Part shown: piece by piece, positions 8,077 to 19,747 of the stretch
Layout of the letters: every line of letters starts with the position of its first letter
How positions within the stretch are numbered: the first letter of the stretch is position 1
NCBI GenBank assembly: GCA_963801055.1
Contig: CAWDDE010000008.1
Location: forward strand, 62,001-126,000
Length of the DNA: 64,000 nt
From: DASUPK01 sp963801055
Lineage (GTDB): Bacteria; Actinomycetota; Thermoleophilia; Solirubrobacterales; 70-9
Direction of reading: 5' to 3'
Translations under genes and position numbers: made by a program
Notes under the pieces: model-generated
Seen by the model: only the letters and a program-made list of their open reading frames with translations
The model's database searches: none
What the model was told of the DNA's origin: nothing

Positions 8077-9773
8077 TCAGCTCTCGTTGCGCTCGACGAC
8101 GTCGAACGCGAGCCCGGACCATCCCGGTCCGCGGCCGACGACGCCTGGCGGCCCAGCCACACGACGGTGGAACCGTCGATCCAACGCGCTCGCCGGAATC
8201 TGCGCGATGGCGTCCACGCCCGCGCGCGGCAGGGCCTCTTCGGCCAGGTAGAAGGGGCGGCCGGAGCCGAGCAGGTCTCCCTGGGCCCCCTCGGCGCCTG
8301 GCTGGCCCATCACGCCGCGGCGGAACAGGAACGAGCGCTCGGTGGAGGTCACGGGCACGAGCGGAATCCAGATTGTCGGGCACGCTGGTGCCCACGAGGT
8401 AGCGGATCTGCGGGTCGTCCGGCCCCGGCGACGCCGAGGCTGGCCCGTCAGGCTCGGCGGCGAGCCGCGCCATGTAGGCCTCGTGCCGATCGAGCGACGT
8501 GTCGAGCTGGCCGGGCACCTTCTGCTCCACCGCCCAGCCGATCGCCGCCATCTCGTCACGCAGGAAAGTCACTTCCTCGAGCGCGTCGCCGTCCTGCACC
8601 GGGCCGACTGTGGGAGCGAGCAGCAGGAGGTCGCGCTCGGGTGGAACGCCCGACATGCTGAACACCGACCACGGCTCGGACTCAGACGCCCCCGCCGGCC
8701 TGATCAGCGTGCGCTGGCCGAAGGTGTCCGTGACCATGAGCTGCGTCACCAGACGCGAGCGAGCCGAGCTCGAGGGACAGCGGCAGCTCGAACCAGTCGT
8801 TGCCGTAGAGCATCGCGAACTGCATCACGAGCAGCTTCGCCAGGTCGACCTTCTCGAGGTCGGTGCTGCCAAAGTCGATCTGCCCGTCCTCGAGCTCCCA
8901 CCACGTGGCGTTCGGCTGGCCGTGGAGGGTCACATGGTTGGGGATGACGTTCCACTCGCGCGAATCGACCTGCACCGGCTGTCCGCTGCCAAGCGCGCCG
9001 CTGGCGAGCTCGAACGAGTACCAGTCGAGGCGCCCGCCGCCGAACTCGTCCGACTCGAGACGTGCCGTGAGCGCGGCGGACTCCGAGCCGACCGCCAGCT
9101 CGTGGTGCAGCTGGCGCTCCACCCAGGCGGAGTCCTGATCCGGCTCGCTGTAGAGCGAGTCGCGGAAGGCAACGAGCCGTTCGAGGGCGGGCAATGCGTT
9201 CTGCTCGTCCTGTGCGGACAGGGTCGGTCCGCTCGCCGGGAATGCCGGCAGGGACGCAGCCGCATCGGCGTACGCCTTCACGCCATCGACGACGCGTCCC
9301 CGGGCGAGCGCGCGCCACGCGTCGCCCTCCGGGTCAGGCACAGCGGACGGACCGGCGGTTGCGGCGTCGATCGCGTACGCCGTGCGGAACTCGTCTATGC
9401 CCCCGGGCGAAACGCCCTCGTCGCGCAGGAACGCCTCCAGCCGCAGCCCGAGCTGCAGGCGCCCGCGCAGTCCCAGCGCCACCTCCTCGCGCTCCGTCTG
9501 CGCCTCGAGCGGCAACGTCTCGTCGAGCGCACCCGCCGCCGCACCATCCGGCGGTCCTGGCCGATACCTCGTCAGCGGCTGGGTCTCGGTTGCGATCGTG
9601 GCCTGAACGGGCGAGCCGCCGTCGGTGCCGAGGAACTCGCCCACCTGCCACTGCCGCGCCAGCATCCACAGTGGATCGCGGATCTGCGCCTGCAGGCTGC
9701 GGCTCATGTCGTTCGCCCGCGCGCGCGGCTCGAGCCGGCTCCAGATGGTGAAGCTGCGATCGCCGTTCGCCAT
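8077..9773 (-). CDS. Uncharacterised conserved protein E of the giant-protein operon (frameshifted)
   Basis: Starts with ATG 9773 (MANGDRSFTIWSRLEPRA), overlapping the stop of the upstream gene as ATGA. The recognisable part is LQAQIRDPLWMLARQWQVG followed by EFLGTDGGSPV near residue 30, a signature I recall only from uncharacterised bacterial proteins. The reading changes frame near 8742 and again near 8375; the last segment (FLFRRGVMGQP...FDVVERNES) ends at 8077, giving about 565 residues. No signal peptide or membrane segment is visible. It is the last gene of the operon, and no terminator is evident. Function unknown. Confidence 0.6.
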
Positions 9774-12700
9774 CAGAGCCAGATCACCTCGGTGTCGAAG
9801 GACACTGTCTGACCGTCCGGATTGAAGGCGAACCAGAGCGCCGGGATGATCTGTCCGAGATCGTCCACGCCCTCGAGATCCACGCTCCGGATCTTGGCCA
9901 GGTCCAGAGTCTCGTTGAGGGTGGCGAGCACGAGGTCGTCGTCCCAGGCGGGACGCTGGTCGGGGCACAGCGCAACGAGCAGCGCCTGCGGGCGCGCGAG
10001 CCGGGCTCCTCGTAGTGGAAAGCCACGCCGGTGGTCTGCACCGGATCGGGCACCCGCTCCACCCACTCGTCGAGCATCAGCCCGCACAACCACTTGGCGG
10101 GGTCGAAGGGGTCGGTCAGCCGTGCGACTAGAGCCACGCGTCCCGACGGCTGCGGGGGGTCGCCTGGTTGCGGGGTGAGCGCGAGCCAGCGGTCAGGTCC
10201 CTGTTCAAGCGGAGGCCACTGGGCGATCTGGAAGTCGGGCTGCTCCACGCCGGTCACTAGGGCGGCCAGCGTCTCCGCGGCATCGATGCGCGAGACCGCC
10301 GCCCGCACGTGGGTCAGCTGCTGGAGCCAGCGCGCCGGGGCGTCCACGTCGGTGCCGAGGAGCTGAGCGGTGGCGCCGAGCGCGGTGTCGAGTTCCGTGC
10401 CGTCCGTCGCCGTGCCGAACCGGAACCGCGGCAGGACGACGAAGGACTCGCCCAGGACGGCCTGGATCCGCTCGACGGGGTCCGTGGCTACATTCGCCGC
10501 GTCCTGGCGCTTGCTCAGCTCGGCGAGCACTGAGTCCGCCTGTGCCTGCAGCGCGGCTCTGGCGTCAGGGTCCATTCGGAAACGCGATGTGGGGATCGAA
10601 CCCATCGCGCCGAGGGCCGCCGCGTCGAGCAGCGCCGCGCGTCTCGCTGTCGCGGTCGTGGCCGCCTCCAGCGCGGTGACGGCCGCGTCGAGTGCCGCCG
10701 TCGCCGTGTCGGCACGCGCGGTCAGGTCCTCCTGCTGGGCGGCGTCCGGGCGGCCCGGCTCGAACAGGTCCGTCGAGCGCAGTGGCCGTGCGTGACCCAC
10801 CAGGTCGCCCAGGGCGCGGGCAACGAGCAGCAGCTCGCCGAAGGACACGTCGCCGCTCGACCAGCTGGCATCGCGCTCGAAGTCGAGCGTCACCTCGGGC
10901 GGATCCACCCCCCACGCCCCGCGCGCTGCATAGGCGATTCGCTGCTCGAGCTCGGATCCGGCGCCCACGTCCGCCGCGTCGGCCAGGGCGAGCACATCGA
11001 GCGCATCGAGGTCGAGATCGTCCAGCCGTACCACCGTCTCGTGGATGACAGCGTTCGCGTCGAGGTAGCTCGCCGTGCAGCGCACGTCGGCGGGATCGGG
11101 CAGCTGGCCGCCCACCCAGGCGTCGAGCCGCGGCTCCGCCTGCACCCGTACACCGGCGCCGGCCGCCGTCGGGTCGCCGACGATCAGCGTGGCGATCCGA
11201 TGCGTGACGTCACGGCCTGCCGGGTCGGTGCGCACCACCTCGGGGTCGGGCGGGTGGTCGCCGCGGGACAGCGCGTCGAGCAGCGCACCGCCGCGCCCGT
11301 AGTTGCCCCGCATCGCCTGATAGGTGCCCTCTGCGATCGAGAGGTCCCCGAGCGCGTCGAGGTCGTCGGCAAGCGCATCCAGCACGTTGGCAACTCCCGA
11401 CGGCACGCCTCCGTTCACCGACACCGTGCCGGCGGCCCAGGCCCGTTGCAGCGCCAGCCCGTCTACCACGTTGGAAGCGCCCGCCGACTCGGTGGCGGCG
11501 GGCGGCTGCGTGAGCTTGTTCGCCACGATCGGGTAGGCGTCGCGGAGCGGCTGGATGTACTGGTCGAGCCCCGCAGCGTGCAGCGCCGACTCCGCGCGGT
11601 ACCCGAGCAGCGCCCCGAGCGGCTGACCTTGGCGGACGCCGTCGATCAGCCGAAGCGCCCGGTTGACCCTGCCCGAGCTGAGGTTCACCGCGAGCTGTGC
11701 CTGCTCCGGTTCATTGCGGTGACTCAGGTATCCGCAGCGCAGCACCGCCCCCACCTCGGCCTGCACGATCGAGGGCGCGTGGATGAAGCCGCCGTTGTCC
11801 GAGTGCGGCTCCTGCACCTCTCCGCGCGAGGCCGGTCCGCCGCTTGCGTCCGCGTGGTCCGCGTCGAGCCGCACGATCGCGTCCGCCTCTTCTCCGCCGA
11901 TCGACCCCCGCCCCGGCTCAGGGCGCACTTGCTCGAGCCAGCCATAGCCGCCCACCTGCGTGCCAGCCGCACCACCGGAGCGCTCGGCCAGGAGCCGCTC
12001 GTTTGCGAACGAGGTTGCCCATGCGTCGACACGGTGGGAGAAGGTGTCGAGCGTCTCGGTGACCAGGCGGTCGAGCTCCGCCGTGGGCAGGGCGGCCAGG
12101 GCCTTGACGCTGGCGCGCATCTCGTCGAGCCGGCTGTACGGCGTAGCGTCGAGTTCCCGCATGGAGTCGATGTACGCAATCGCCGTCTGGCCGGGCTCGG
12201 TCACGCCCTCGACCTCGCGATGCAGCGAGCGCCCGGGTGTAACCGTGGCCCAGCGCTCGGCCTTGATGTCCACGATCTCGGGCTCGGCAAGCTCCGCCGG
12301 CTCGATCTCCTCGGCCACCAACAACAGGTCCATCGTGGTGTCCGCGGCCTGAGCAAGAAGCGAGTGCCGCAGCAGCCTGTAGAGCAGCGCATCGGGAGCG
12401 GTGCCGCCTGGATATGCCTCCGCCTCGACGTCCGCCAGCGAAGCGGTCGCCAGCCAGGTCAGGTAGTCGTCGTCGAGTGTCGCTGTTTCCGAGAGCGGCG
12501 CGTCAGTGACCGTCGGCGAGCCTACGCGCGCGCTGTCCTCCGCCAGCCCGAAGCCGAGCAGGCGCGGGCTCAGGTTGTCGTAGCCGTAGCGCTGAAGGAG
12601 CTGCCAGGTCGCGGCTGACAGGCGGTCCACCTGCGACTTGCCCTCCGCCAGGTTGAAGAAGGCGGTGAAGCCGTTCAGGACCTCCGGACCGAAGCCGTAG

Positions 12701-14055
12701 CGAAGCTGGTAGCCGAGCGCGCTTGCGTCCATCCCGAGGATGCCCACGAGGTCATCACCCGGGGTGTCGCTACCACCCACGCGTGGGATGCGCAAGCTGC
12801 TGTCGAGCCACGTCTTGCGCACCCGCGTGAGGAACGTGTGAAGGCCGCTCGCGATGCCCTTCCGCTGTGGAGTCAGGTTTTCGAGCGAGATCGCCGGCAG
12901 GATCCCGTACGGCGTCGTGCCCACCCGAAAGGCGGGAAGCGCCCCACGCGGGCGCACATACCCCAGGAACCAGGAGCGCGCGGACTCCACCTGATACGGA
13001 TCGAGCACGGGACTCATCATCTGCGAGAGGAAGTAGCCGAGCGTGCCTGGCCAGAGCGCCACGCCCATGTGGAGGGACGCCTCCTGATCGCGGCGGTCGG
13101 CATGCTCCGTGTGTTCGAATGTCTCGGCCGGGATGCCCAGGGCCTCGGCGGCGAGCCGGCCGTCCTCCGGGTCGAGCGGAGCGCCGCGTTCGGCCGCGAA
13201 GGCCGTGTCGTAGCCCGTGTCGCCGCGGCTGTATGCCGAGCGCGCCTCGGGCGTGTTGTTGGTGGGCGAGCCCTGCGGCAGGAACGCGAGCCCGTCGCTG
13301 AAGCGGTGGGCCTCGAACAGCGCCGCCAGGGCCTGGCTCTGGTTCGGAGGCGGTTGCGGGTGCGCGTGGGTGAGCGGGCCGCTTCCGCCAGGCCGAGCGG
13401 GCAGTCCGAACGCCACGATCTTGTCGAAGCCGCGCCGCTGCTCGTCCGCGCTGAGGCCCCCGATCCGCACGCCCATGCCTGCCTGCACCGCGGTCTCGAA
13501 GTCCACGAGCCAGCGCATGCCGTCATCCACGGTGAGCCCGCTGGCGGGGTCGGTCACCGGGGTGGAGTGTGGCGTCGGGCCGACCTGCAACGGCGCCTGC
13601 ACAGGCAGCGAGTCCACGCGGTGGGTCTCGGTGGTGCCGCGGTAAGTCACCACCGTCCAGTGGCCGGGCACGAGGCGCGCCACGCTCGGCCGCTCGAAAG
13701 AGCTGGCACGCGTGGCGAGCCCGGTCGGGAAGTCCGGGCCCGGCGCGGGCCCCGGGCGGAGGCCCGGCGTGTAGTTGGACGGCGTCAGCTCCTGGGCGAC
13801 GTAGGCTGCCCGCTGGGCGCCGAACGCATCTGCCAGCGCTCGCCACGGTGTCTTCTCCTCCTCCCCATCGGTCGCCTCCCACACGGCGGTCCAATAGCGC
13901 TTGCCGGCGTCCAGCTCATCCGGCGAGAGCCTCGGGTCGTGACCGTCGATCGAGATCTGGCTTGGGTAGATCCTCACCCACAGCTCCGGCCCAGCGGCGC
14001 CCTGGCCAAAGCGGGTTTCGAGCCGGAACGGCAGCAGCACGAGCGGAGGCGTCAC
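9773..14055 (-). CDS. Uncharacterised conserved giant protein D (about 1426 residues)
   Basis: Starts at GTG 14055 (TPPLVLLPFRLETRF), overlapping the upstream stop as GTGA. One frame is open down to about 10005, then a single frameshift moves to the frame ending ...QTVSFDTEVIWL at 9773. The N-terminal motif LPFRLETRF followed by LWVRIYPSQISIDGHDPRL occurs, from memory, in uncharacterised large proteins of diverse bacteria. The protein is Ala- and Asp-rich with long helical stretches and no signal peptide or membrane segment. Start codons overlap on both sides, so it is made together with its neighbours. Function unknown. Confidence 0.7.
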
Positions 14056-17000
14056 GGCAGCATGCTCCGGGCGTGAATGCCCACCCGCACGGGTCGCCGC
14101 AGCGTGATGAACGCCGTCTGGGCGCTGTCGAGGCCCCAGGTGTTGTTGCCGTCGCCCGGGTTCCGGTTCGGGTCCTCCTGAATCCCTACGCGCTGAGGGG
14201 GCGTGGCCACGGGCGCGAACGCGAGCGCGTCGAGCGACGCCTGGTCGCTGGCGAAGTTCGTCCACGCGAGATCGTTCCATTCGGTCACGGTCGCCGGGTG
14301 CGCCGGAAAGCTCTCCGGCGCGGACTCGAGCCCGAAGCGCGGCTCCCAAGCCTGCGGCTGGAAGACGAAGAACCAGCCGGCGTCGTCCGGGTCCCCGCGG
14401 GTGCCGCGCGCCTCGTCTTCGTCGAGCGCGAAGCCGAAGAAGGTGATGTCCGGTGGAAGCGTGCCGCGGTAGAGCGGATGCAGCTCCTCCTCCCCCAGCG
14501 ACTCCTTGCCGTTCACGTCGATCTCCGCCGGGGAGGCATAGACGTCCGCGGTCGGATAGCGGCGCAGCAGCTCGCCGCGCACCAGGAACACCAGCGTCCC
14601 GCCGGTGGATGCGGGCCTGTTCGGGTGGCGGCCGAGGTCTGAGCTACGGGTCCAACGATGGATCTCCGGGATATCCCGGAGCCGCTCCCTCAGCTCGCCC
14701 GGATCGGTGGGATCGTCGGGTTTCGGGATGTAGCCGCGCACGTCCCAGAACTGGCGGAAGTAGCTGCCGCGCTGGTCCGTGGGGTAGTCGCTCCACAGCA
14801 GCTCGCGGCGCCATCTCGTGGTTGAGGCCGACCATGTAGGACTCGATGAAGAGCGGTTCGTCCTCGAGCAGGGAGACGGTGTCCGGCGGGATCGCCTCGA
14901 GCCCCGGCATCAACAGGTCCTGGGAGATGTCGCGCAGCGGCTCGTACATCGGCTGTGGGAACTCGGGCGCGGCCATGATCGGCTCGATCGGGTCGTCCTC
15001 CGGTGGCTGCCAGGCGAGCAGCTCCGTGACCTGCACGATCGACGCGGTGCGCGCGGGGACCGTCAACTCCGGGTTTAGACCCACGAGCAGGGAGGCGCTC
15101 AGCCCGCCCAGGTCGGCCGGCTCCGCCTCGGGCTCCTCGAACTGCGTCGGCCTGAGCGCCTGGGCCAGCCTTGTCGCGGCCGTCCGGAACCCGGCCGCCT
15201 CGGGCGAGTCGCTGCCCGCCGGGACGCCGGTGGGCGCCGGCGAATCCGGGAAATGGAAGCCGGGCTGGGGGCGGCGCCTCGGCCACGGCGCTGGGATCGT
15301 TCATCGTCGTGAGCGTGAGGCCACCGGCCGCGGGCGCGCACCGCCGCGAGAGCAGCCACGCAACCAGAGCAACGACAAGGAGAAGCACACCCGCCACCAG
15401 TCCCACGACTCCTGCCAGCACGATCAGCACCACCGCGACCACAGCCAGTGCGATGGCAAGCGGCGTGAGCCATCGCCTTAGCCAGCGCGGCACCCAGCTC
15501 GGGCACGGCGGCTCGGGCAAGGTCTGCTCGAGCGTGACGAGGCCCGCCGGCGGCGCGTATGGCGGAGCCGGGGCGAGCGTCCCGCTGTTGAGTCCGCGCA
15601 GCAGGTCCGCGGGCGAGATGGCCGCGGCGCCGAGCCGGCGCTGCAGCGGCCCGAGCGGGCGCGTGATGCGCCGGAAGGTGGGTGACAGCGCACCCGGCGG
15701 GAGACGGCTCGCCGCCACGGTTGCGCGCACGGTGCGCGGGCTGGCGGTGACCTTGGAGTGCAGCGCGCCCGTGAGGATGACGGCGTCGACCTCGTCCGCC
15801 GCGCGCAGATGCTTCTGGTGCACGGAGTTCATCGCCGCGCGCGCCATCTGGGCCTGTCGGAGCCGCGCATTGGCCTCGAGCACGCCCTGCACCTGCTTCC
15901 AGGCGGACGCCAGGAGCTGCGCCACCTGGTCCAGCACCACACGCGTGCCGAAGCCTGCGGCCGCTCGCGTGCGCGGGTCGAGGTTCGAGCTCGTTCAGCC
16001 AGCCGCCGCGAGACGGGTCCACGCTTCGGCGCGCCGCGTGCCAGCGACCGTAGATCGGCGGCACCACCACCGGGTCGGGGTCGTTCGGGTCGTCGGCCCG
16101 CGGGTCGCTTGCCTGGTTCACGAGGTCGGCGAGCCCTTCCCTGAAGTCGCTTCTGCCAGGGTTGGGCCAGGCCGTGTCCGCGCTGTCGGGGGCGCGCACC
16201 GCACCTGGCAGCCCGAGCACCTCGGCCGCATCCGGCACGCCCCACCCCACGTCATCCGCGCGCATGTCGCGGGTGCCCACCTCCGCCGGCATCGTGCGTG
16301 GCTCGAGCCTCGCGACGAGCGACTCGAAGTCTCCCTCGGTGGCGGTCCGGAAGTCGAAGCTGTGGTAGACGGGCAGCACAAGGTTGGTGTCGCCGGCGCT
16401 CCAGGCGGGAGGCGTGGCGGCGGTCGGCACCGGCTGCTTGAGACCACCGAGGCGCCCAGCCTCGAAGGCGGGTACCAGGAAGCCCGTGTAGTGCGTATCC
16501 GGGGCCAGGCGGCGAGGACATACGAGGCGCGAGAGCACCCGCTCCGGTTCGTCACGGGCGATCTTTGCGATCCCGCCTGCGCCCGCGGAGCCGAGGCCTC
16601 CCGCCACCTGGGCATGGGCCCACGCCCACGAGTCGGCCAGGTCGGGCAGGTCGCCTGCGTCGTTCACGGTGATCGACGGCAGGGGTTCCCCTTCCGTCGG
16701 GCCCGTGTACTCGTCATCGGCGAGCACCACGAGAACCAGCCATGGCCGCACTCCCGACGGCGCGCTGCCCACGTTCTTGGGCGCCGCCACCGAGAACAGC
16801 CAGGGGAAGTCGGGGTGGTGGAACTCCACGCTGGCGAAGTAGTTGGGCTCGAATGTCTGTGCGCCGTCTTTGGGATCGCTCCTGATGATGTGGCGGGGAT
16901 CGATGCCGATCACGTCGCCCGGGCCGTACAGCTCGACCTTCACATTGATGTCGTCATGTTGGGGGGCGCCGCCGTCGCGGGACGAGTCCACCTGCAGCTT

Positions 17001-17117
17001 CACGCCCAGAGTGGCGCGGTACGGCAACGAGCCGGTGAGCGGGTCCTCCCCCAGAATCTCGGACAGCGCGCCGCGGCGAACCCACGAGAGGAAGTCGTAT
17101 CCCGCGATGCCGTTCAC
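14052..17117 (-). CDS. Uncharacterised conserved protein C with central membrane hairpin (about 1020 residues, frameshifted)
   Basis: Starts at GTG 17117 (NGIAGYDFLSWVRRGALSE), overlapping the DUF6603-like gene's stop as GTGA. The frame changes near 15985, 15262 and 14810; two of these read as single-base insertions, one inside a C run. The middle (around 15400-15480) encodes about 44 hydrophobic residues (PLAIALAVVAVVLIVLAG...), likely two membrane helices. The C-terminal third has SYMVGLNHEMA followed in the next frame by RELLW.DYPTDQRGSYFRQFWD-like sequence and GWFFVFQPQAWEPRFGL, signatures I recall from uncharacterised conserved proteins. It would be a membrane-anchored component of the operon's product. 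Confidence 0.6.
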
Positions 17118-19707
17118 GCGGTAGCCGCCTCATAGGCCGGCACGACCTGAAGCGTCTCGGCGTCCTCGGGATGATCGGCGAGGTGGCGGGCAAGCGCCTC
17201 CTGCGCCGCCGCGGCACTCACTCCCGAGACGTCCACCAGCGTGCTGGCCACCGACAGGTCGTCGGTACTCGCGATTACGTGCTTCACGCTCTCCGTCGAA
17301 ATCGCGCTGATGGTGCCCGCCTCCACGAACTTGTTCGAACCCGAGTTGAGCACCTGAGACACACCCGCGGCCGACTGGCTTGCCAGCACGAGCATCTCGG
17401 CACCGAGTGCGTAGAGCGGTGCGGCCTCCGGCTGCTTCCGATCGTTGATGAGGGTCGTCTCGAAGTGGACGTCGAGGCTAGAGACGTGCCCCGCCGTCGT
17501 CTTGTCGGATCCGAGCGACGCGCCCGAGTGAAACGGCTCATACGACGGGCGAGTGAGCTTCTCGTCGTCGCTCAGCTTGATGAATTGCCCCACCGCGAAC
17601 TGGTCGGACACCGACTCCAGCTGGCCCTGACCCAGCGACGACTGCCCGATCGTGAACCGGTTCGCGCCCGACGCCGGCGCGTTGCCGAACAGTCCCATCG
17701 TGTGGTCGAGCGGCGCCACCCTCTGCCGCACTGTCAGGCGCCCCATCGGGTGCACCAGGATCGCGTCCTGCGCAGCGGGGAGGTCGCCGAATGTCACCGC
17801 CAGCTCCTCGTCGGTCGGCAGCGACGCGCTCCAGTTGCGGATGTCCCCAAGCGCGTCCAGCACCGGCTTCTTCGCGTCGAGCGCCGCGATGATCACCTGG
17901 GACGGGTCCCCCCACTGCTTGTCGAACGGCACCGAGACGTCGAAGAAGAGGATCTTCGCGGTCGCCGTGCCTTGGGCGTGCCACGGACGCGGGCCGCTGA
18001 ACTTGAACCAGAGCCGCACGCACATCAGCACCTCGCGGTCCCGCATGAGCTGCACCCCGGCTGTCATCTCGGCCGTCATCGAGAACGACGGCGCAAAGAT
18101 GAACAGCGCGTCGAAGCCCAGACCGCCGTCCACCGCGAAGCCGCCGGCCTCGGCGTGCAGACCGATTTGCGCTCCGATCTGGAACGAGTTCGCGGTGATG
18201 GCCTTGTAGGTGTCCGCCGCGATCCGCGGGTTGTCACCCGAGCCGAACTGCAGTGTGAGCCGCTCGAGCTTGGGGAAGTTCGGCGGCGGCGGATACTCGG
18301 GATGCAGGCCGCCCATCGAAAGCGCGAAGTTGGGGTGCTCGCCCCAGTCGAGGCGCATCGCCATGTCGCCCGAAAGCGAGAGACCCGCGATCGTCGAGTC
18401 GTAGATCGTGGCGTCGACCGAGATCTGCTTCTTCTCGAACTCGATGATCCCGACGACGTCGAGGTTGACCTTGACGACCGCCTCGTCCTCGGTCGGCGGC
18501 ACCGCGATCATGATCCGGCCGAGGATCACGAGCCGGATCGGCTCCGGTATCTCCAGCAGCACTCCGACGGCGACCTTGATGAGTCCGGCGCCCCAGCCGA
18601 GCATCACCATCGGGCCGAACACGTAGCGCCCCTCCACCACGGGGAAAATCGCGCGGAGGTTGCTGATCAGCTGCGGCGCGTTCTTGACCGGATCCGGCGG
18701 GAACATGATCGACCGGACCGTCCCGTTGCGGATGCCGGACCTGATGACCTCGGTGACCATCGTCCGGTTGATGCCGGCAAGCCCGCCGACGCCGTTGAGC
18801 GTGAACCCGTAGCCGAGGTTGATCGGCTGGAACTCCGCCGTGATGATCAGGAGGAGCGAGAACCCCTGGCGGCCATCGGGCAGCCTGGTATTGAGCAGCC
18901 CAATGACCTTGAGCTGGACGTAGTTCGCGACCGACACCTCGAGGATGCCGACGTACTCATCCTCCCTGAACTCGATGTAGCCACCACCGGTGACGACGGA
19001 GGCGTCGATCACCATGCCGACGCCCTCGGGGGGCTTGAAGCCGAAGCTCGAGGTCCGCTGAGCCCAGATTGCCCGGCTCCTGTCGGGGGCGGGGTGCCCA
19101 CGAGATCGAGGGCGAGCCCGACGCGATCGATCGATGCCGCCACCGGCCCGAGCGCCGAGGCTGGCGGCCACGGCGACTACCAGGCGCGTCTTGCCGCTCG
19201 TATCCGCGCCGAGCGTGAGGTAAAGCTTGTCGATGCTGAACACGCCGGCGATCGACAGATGCAGCGCGAGCGTGATGTCCAGCTCGGCCTGGCCCTCGAA
19301 CTTGAAGCCCCTCTTGCTGGACCACAGGGCGGCGAGCGAGAACTCCGCCTGCTGCGGATCCTCGCCGAGAACCTTGGTGAGGAAGCCGTCCCCCTCACCG
19401 AACTCGATGACCACGCGAGCGCCCTTGAGCGCGGCTTCGAGCGTCGCCTCGAGGTCAGTAGTCGAGCCGTTCCACTCCGATCTTGAAGCGGCCCCGTCCA
19501 GCTCCAGACGTGTCGAGCCCGTCAGTGCCGAGCAGGATCCACGGTGTCGTCGGGCGAGCCTTCGATCATCGCGGAGCCGGAGAACTGGACCGCAGGCGGG
19601 TCGATGTCAAAGTCGACGCCCGAGGGCCGGACCTCGATTCGCACGAGGGCCGCCTCAGACCCGCCCTCGACGGTCAGGTCGACGCTCTCGCCGACGGGAA
19701 ATGTCAC
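17114..19707 (-). CDS. DUF6603-like large protein (frameshifted N-terminus)
   Basis: The main frame (17114-19414) encodes 766 residues with GFTLNGVGGLAGINRTMVTE, a stretch typical of the uncharacterised DUF6603 family, plus repeated beta-strand-rich segments (LDVVGIIEFEKKQISVDATI; AGLSLSGDMAMRLDWGEHP). Upstream frames continue the protein: TFPVGESVDLTVEGG from GTG 19707, then LELDGAASRSEWNGSTTDLE. Frames break near 19535, 19440 and several times in 19060-19150. DUF6603 function is unknown; its amphipathic strand pattern suggests an elongated structural protein. It is coupled to gene C by a GTGA overlap. Confidence 0.65.
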
Positions 19708-19747
19708 TCAGTCCGGCCACCTGAAGGTCGGGAAACATCACAGCCCC

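Noticed and set aside
10792..12618. 608-codon plus-strand open frame
   Set aside because: It lies fully antisense to protein D and is rich in Arg, His and Val, as expected of a shadow frame in GC-rich DNA.
8077..17117. Programmed frameshifting as explanation for broken frames
   Set aside because: Breaks occur at many unrelated positions, lack slippery heptamers with downstream structures, and also affect housekeeping genes such as recQ, ppx and typA.
15171..17135. 654-codon plus-strand open frame
   Set aside because: It is antisense to protein C, whose minus-strand reading has recognisable conserved motifs and coupled starts.
17171..19486. 771-codon plus-strand open frame
   Set aside because: It is antisense to the DUF6603-like gene; composition is Arg/His/Glu-rich without domain motifs.
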